Shown piece after piece: positions 4,944 to 5,709 of a DNA stretch of 5,709 bases. The stretch is taken from positions 1-5,709 of the forward strand of contig DASZHC010000053.1 in the NCBI GenBank assembly GCA_035938215.1. The letters are read 5' to 3'. A model generated the notes under the pieces. It was not told the origin of the DNA. It worked only from the letters and a program-made list of their open reading frames with translations, and searched no databases. The stretch's first letter is position 1, and every line of letters begins with the position of its first letter. This DNA is from DASZHC01 sp035938215. Lineage in GTDB: Bacteria; Verrucomicrobiota; Verrucomicrobiia; Chthoniobacterales; JAFAMB01. Both the position numbers and the translations under genes were made by a program.

Positions 4944-5402
4944 ATGAAAACATCATACCGCATTGCAAGATACGCAGCTATTCTCTTCGCGTGCTTCGCC
5001 ATCACCTCAATCTGGGGATCCTTGGGCATGGCTGAGCCTCCTGCAACTGAGGCTGCTCCCAAAACCAAAATCCCATCAATCTTGGCTGATTTTGTGAAGG
5101 CGAACAACGATCGTGATACAGACACTGTTACCGCCTGTTTCTCCAAAGACGCCGTTGTTTACGACGCTGGCCATATTATGCGTGGCACAGGCGAAATTCG
5201 ACAGTGGAGCGCCGAGCTATTCCAAAAGTTTCGGTACGTTGTCGCTCCGACAAATGCGAAAGGGGAAGCCAATGGTGTCATTCTCACGGCGATGATTACT
5301 GGCAATTTTCCGGGTGAGCGCGTCTCGCTGGAGTACTACTGCAGAATTTTGGGCGACAAAATCGAAGTCATGGTCATTCAGCCTACTCCGGTCACCAAAT
5401 AG
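4944..5402 (+). CDS. Exported SnoaL/NTF2-like small protein
   Basis: From the ATG at 4944 the product is 152 residues. The first 30 form a Sec-type signal peptide: basic start (KTSYRIAR), hydrophobic core (YAAILFACFAI onward) and a likely cut after GMA (28-30), before EPPATEAAP. The mature part (about 44-147) looks like a SnoaL-like/NTF2-fold cone: helix ILADFVKANNDRDTDTVTACF, then SKDAVVYDAGHIMRGTGEIRQW, then the paired strands GVILTAMITGNF, SLEYYCRIL and IEVMVIQP. This fold includes isomerases, cyclases and many small binding proteins; no definite catalytic residues can be named. The frame is open upstream to 4809, but that part lies in the noncoding repeat and would bury the signal peptide, so I rejected it. 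There is no clear Shine-Dalgarno. It is divergent from the AraC regulator and probably controlled by it. Confidence 0.8.
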   Translation: MKTSYRIARYAAILFACFAITSIWGSLGMAEPPATEAAPKTKIPSILADFVKANNDRDTDTVTACFSKDAVVYDAGHIMRGTGEIRQWSAELFQKFRYVVAPTNAKGEANGVILTAMITGNFPGERVSLEYYCRILGDKIEVMVIQPTPVTK

Positions 5403-5412
5403 CAAACGCGGT

Positions 5413-5430
5413 GGCCGCAACGTCGCGGCC
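5413..5430. terminator. GC-rich hairpin after the SnoaL-like gene
   Basis: GGCCGC (5413-5418) and GCGGCC (5425-5430) are perfect inverted arms with a 6-base loop, starting 10 bases after the stop codon. Placement suits termination or mRNA 3' protection, but no T-run follows. The rest of the 177-base gap up to 5546 shows nothing I can assign. Confidence 0.4.
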
Positions 5431-5545
5431 GAATTGTGCCGGCGAAAAGACAACACTTCTTTCGCGCACGATCGTGGAGGATTGCCTGCCGTACGGGCCA
5501 CCCCGGGCATGCTGGGGCGAGGGGCGTGCAGCCTTGCGCTTGCGG

Positions 5546-5565
5546 AGAACTGCTCGCGCAGTTTT
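5546..5565 (+). promoter_or_regulatory. Hairpin/operator candidate before the VOC gene
   Basis: AACTGC (5548-5553) and GCAGTT (5558-5563) are perfect arms around TCGC; an A-T pair and a G-T wobble extend the stem to eight. It ends directly at the extended -10 of the next gene, so it could be a repressor site. Alternatively, with its short TTTT end, it could be a weak terminator for upstream transcription. Confidence 0.4.
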
Positions 5566-5573
5566 GCTATACT
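5565..5573 (+). promoter_or_regulatory. Extended -10 promoter of the VOC gene
   Basis: TGC followed by TATACT (5568-5573) is an extended -10 with 5 of 6 matches. No good -35 is seen, which extended -10 promoters can lack. The ATG begins 6 bases after it, so transcription would start at or next to the start codon. Confidence 0.55.
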
Positions 5574-5579
5574 AGGGAC

Positions 5580-5709
5580 ATGACGATCAAGAGATTGGAC
5601 CACGTCAGCGTCGTCGTCGACGACCTTGCAGCCGCTATCGCTTTTTTCACCGCGCTCGGCATGACGCTCGAAGGCGAGATGCCGGTCGAGGGCCCGTGGG
5701 TGGACCGCG
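5580..5709 (+). CDS. VOC-superfamily (glyoxalase/bleomycin-resistance-like) protein, 5' part
   Basis: The 43 codons visible before the window edge read MTIKRLDHVSVVVDDLAAAI and then AFFTALGMTLEGEMPVEGPW. This is the standard first beta-alpha-beta unit of a vicinal-oxygen-chelate domain: LDHVSVVVDDL, a helix AAAIAFFTALG, then a strand. His8 is the usual first metal ligand. Family members are glyoxalases, dioxygenases, isomerases or drug-binding proteins, and which one applies depends on the missing part. AGGGA (5574-5578) touches the ATG too closely for a normal ribosome site, in line with a leaderless start. Confidence 0.85.
   Translation, partial: MTIKRLDHVSVVVDDLAAAIAFFTALGMTLEGEMPVEGPWVDR

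Overview
The window looks like an accessory stretch of a bacterial chromosome with mid-range GC. The ordinary bacterial gene structure (overlapping genes, strong Shine-Dalgarno sites on two genes, a Sec-type signal peptide) fits a Gram-negative environmental bacterium. Nothing here fixes the phylum. I saw no rRNA, tRNA or CRISPR array.

Left part (1-1726), all genes on the minus strand. It starts with the N-terminal part of a FimB/FimE-type tyrosine recombinase that runs off the left edge (1-351). A strong inverted repeat lies just upstream of it. Next is a brnT-brnA type II toxin-antitoxin operon (toxin 760-1053, antitoxin 453-776, 17-base overlap) with a perfect 9-bp-arm palindrome directly upstream, probably its operator. 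Then comes a 176-codon internal fragment of a KAP-like P-loop ATPase (1196-1726) that has a Walker B region but no Walker A. Recombinase, toxin-antitoxin and broken ATPase together suggest a worn genomic-island or defence-type segment.

Right part (1760-5402). Two plus-strand oxidoreductase genes form an operon: an NmrA-like atypical SDR (1972-2862) and an F420-dependent-NADP-reductase-like protein (2904-3653). They converge on a minus-strand AraC-family regulator with a Cupin_6-type N-terminus (3767-4714). Divergent from the regulator is a small exported SnoaL/NTF2-like protein (4944-5402). The same roughly 120-bp noncoding sequence occurs upstream of the SDR operon (about 1761-1895) and in the regulator/SnoaL divergent region (about 4756-4893). 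The copies align without gaps for 122 bases at about 74% identity, rising to about 80% over the last 82. Both keep a small palindrome and two GAAYA/GAACA-type half-sites 20 bp apart. The simplest reading is a local regulon in which the AraC protein controls both promoters. This shared element is the most interesting thing in the window.

Right edge. After a GC-rich hairpin, a VOC/glyoxalase-family gene begins at 5580 and runs off the window. An extended -10 promoter sits so close to its ATG that the transcript may be leaderless.
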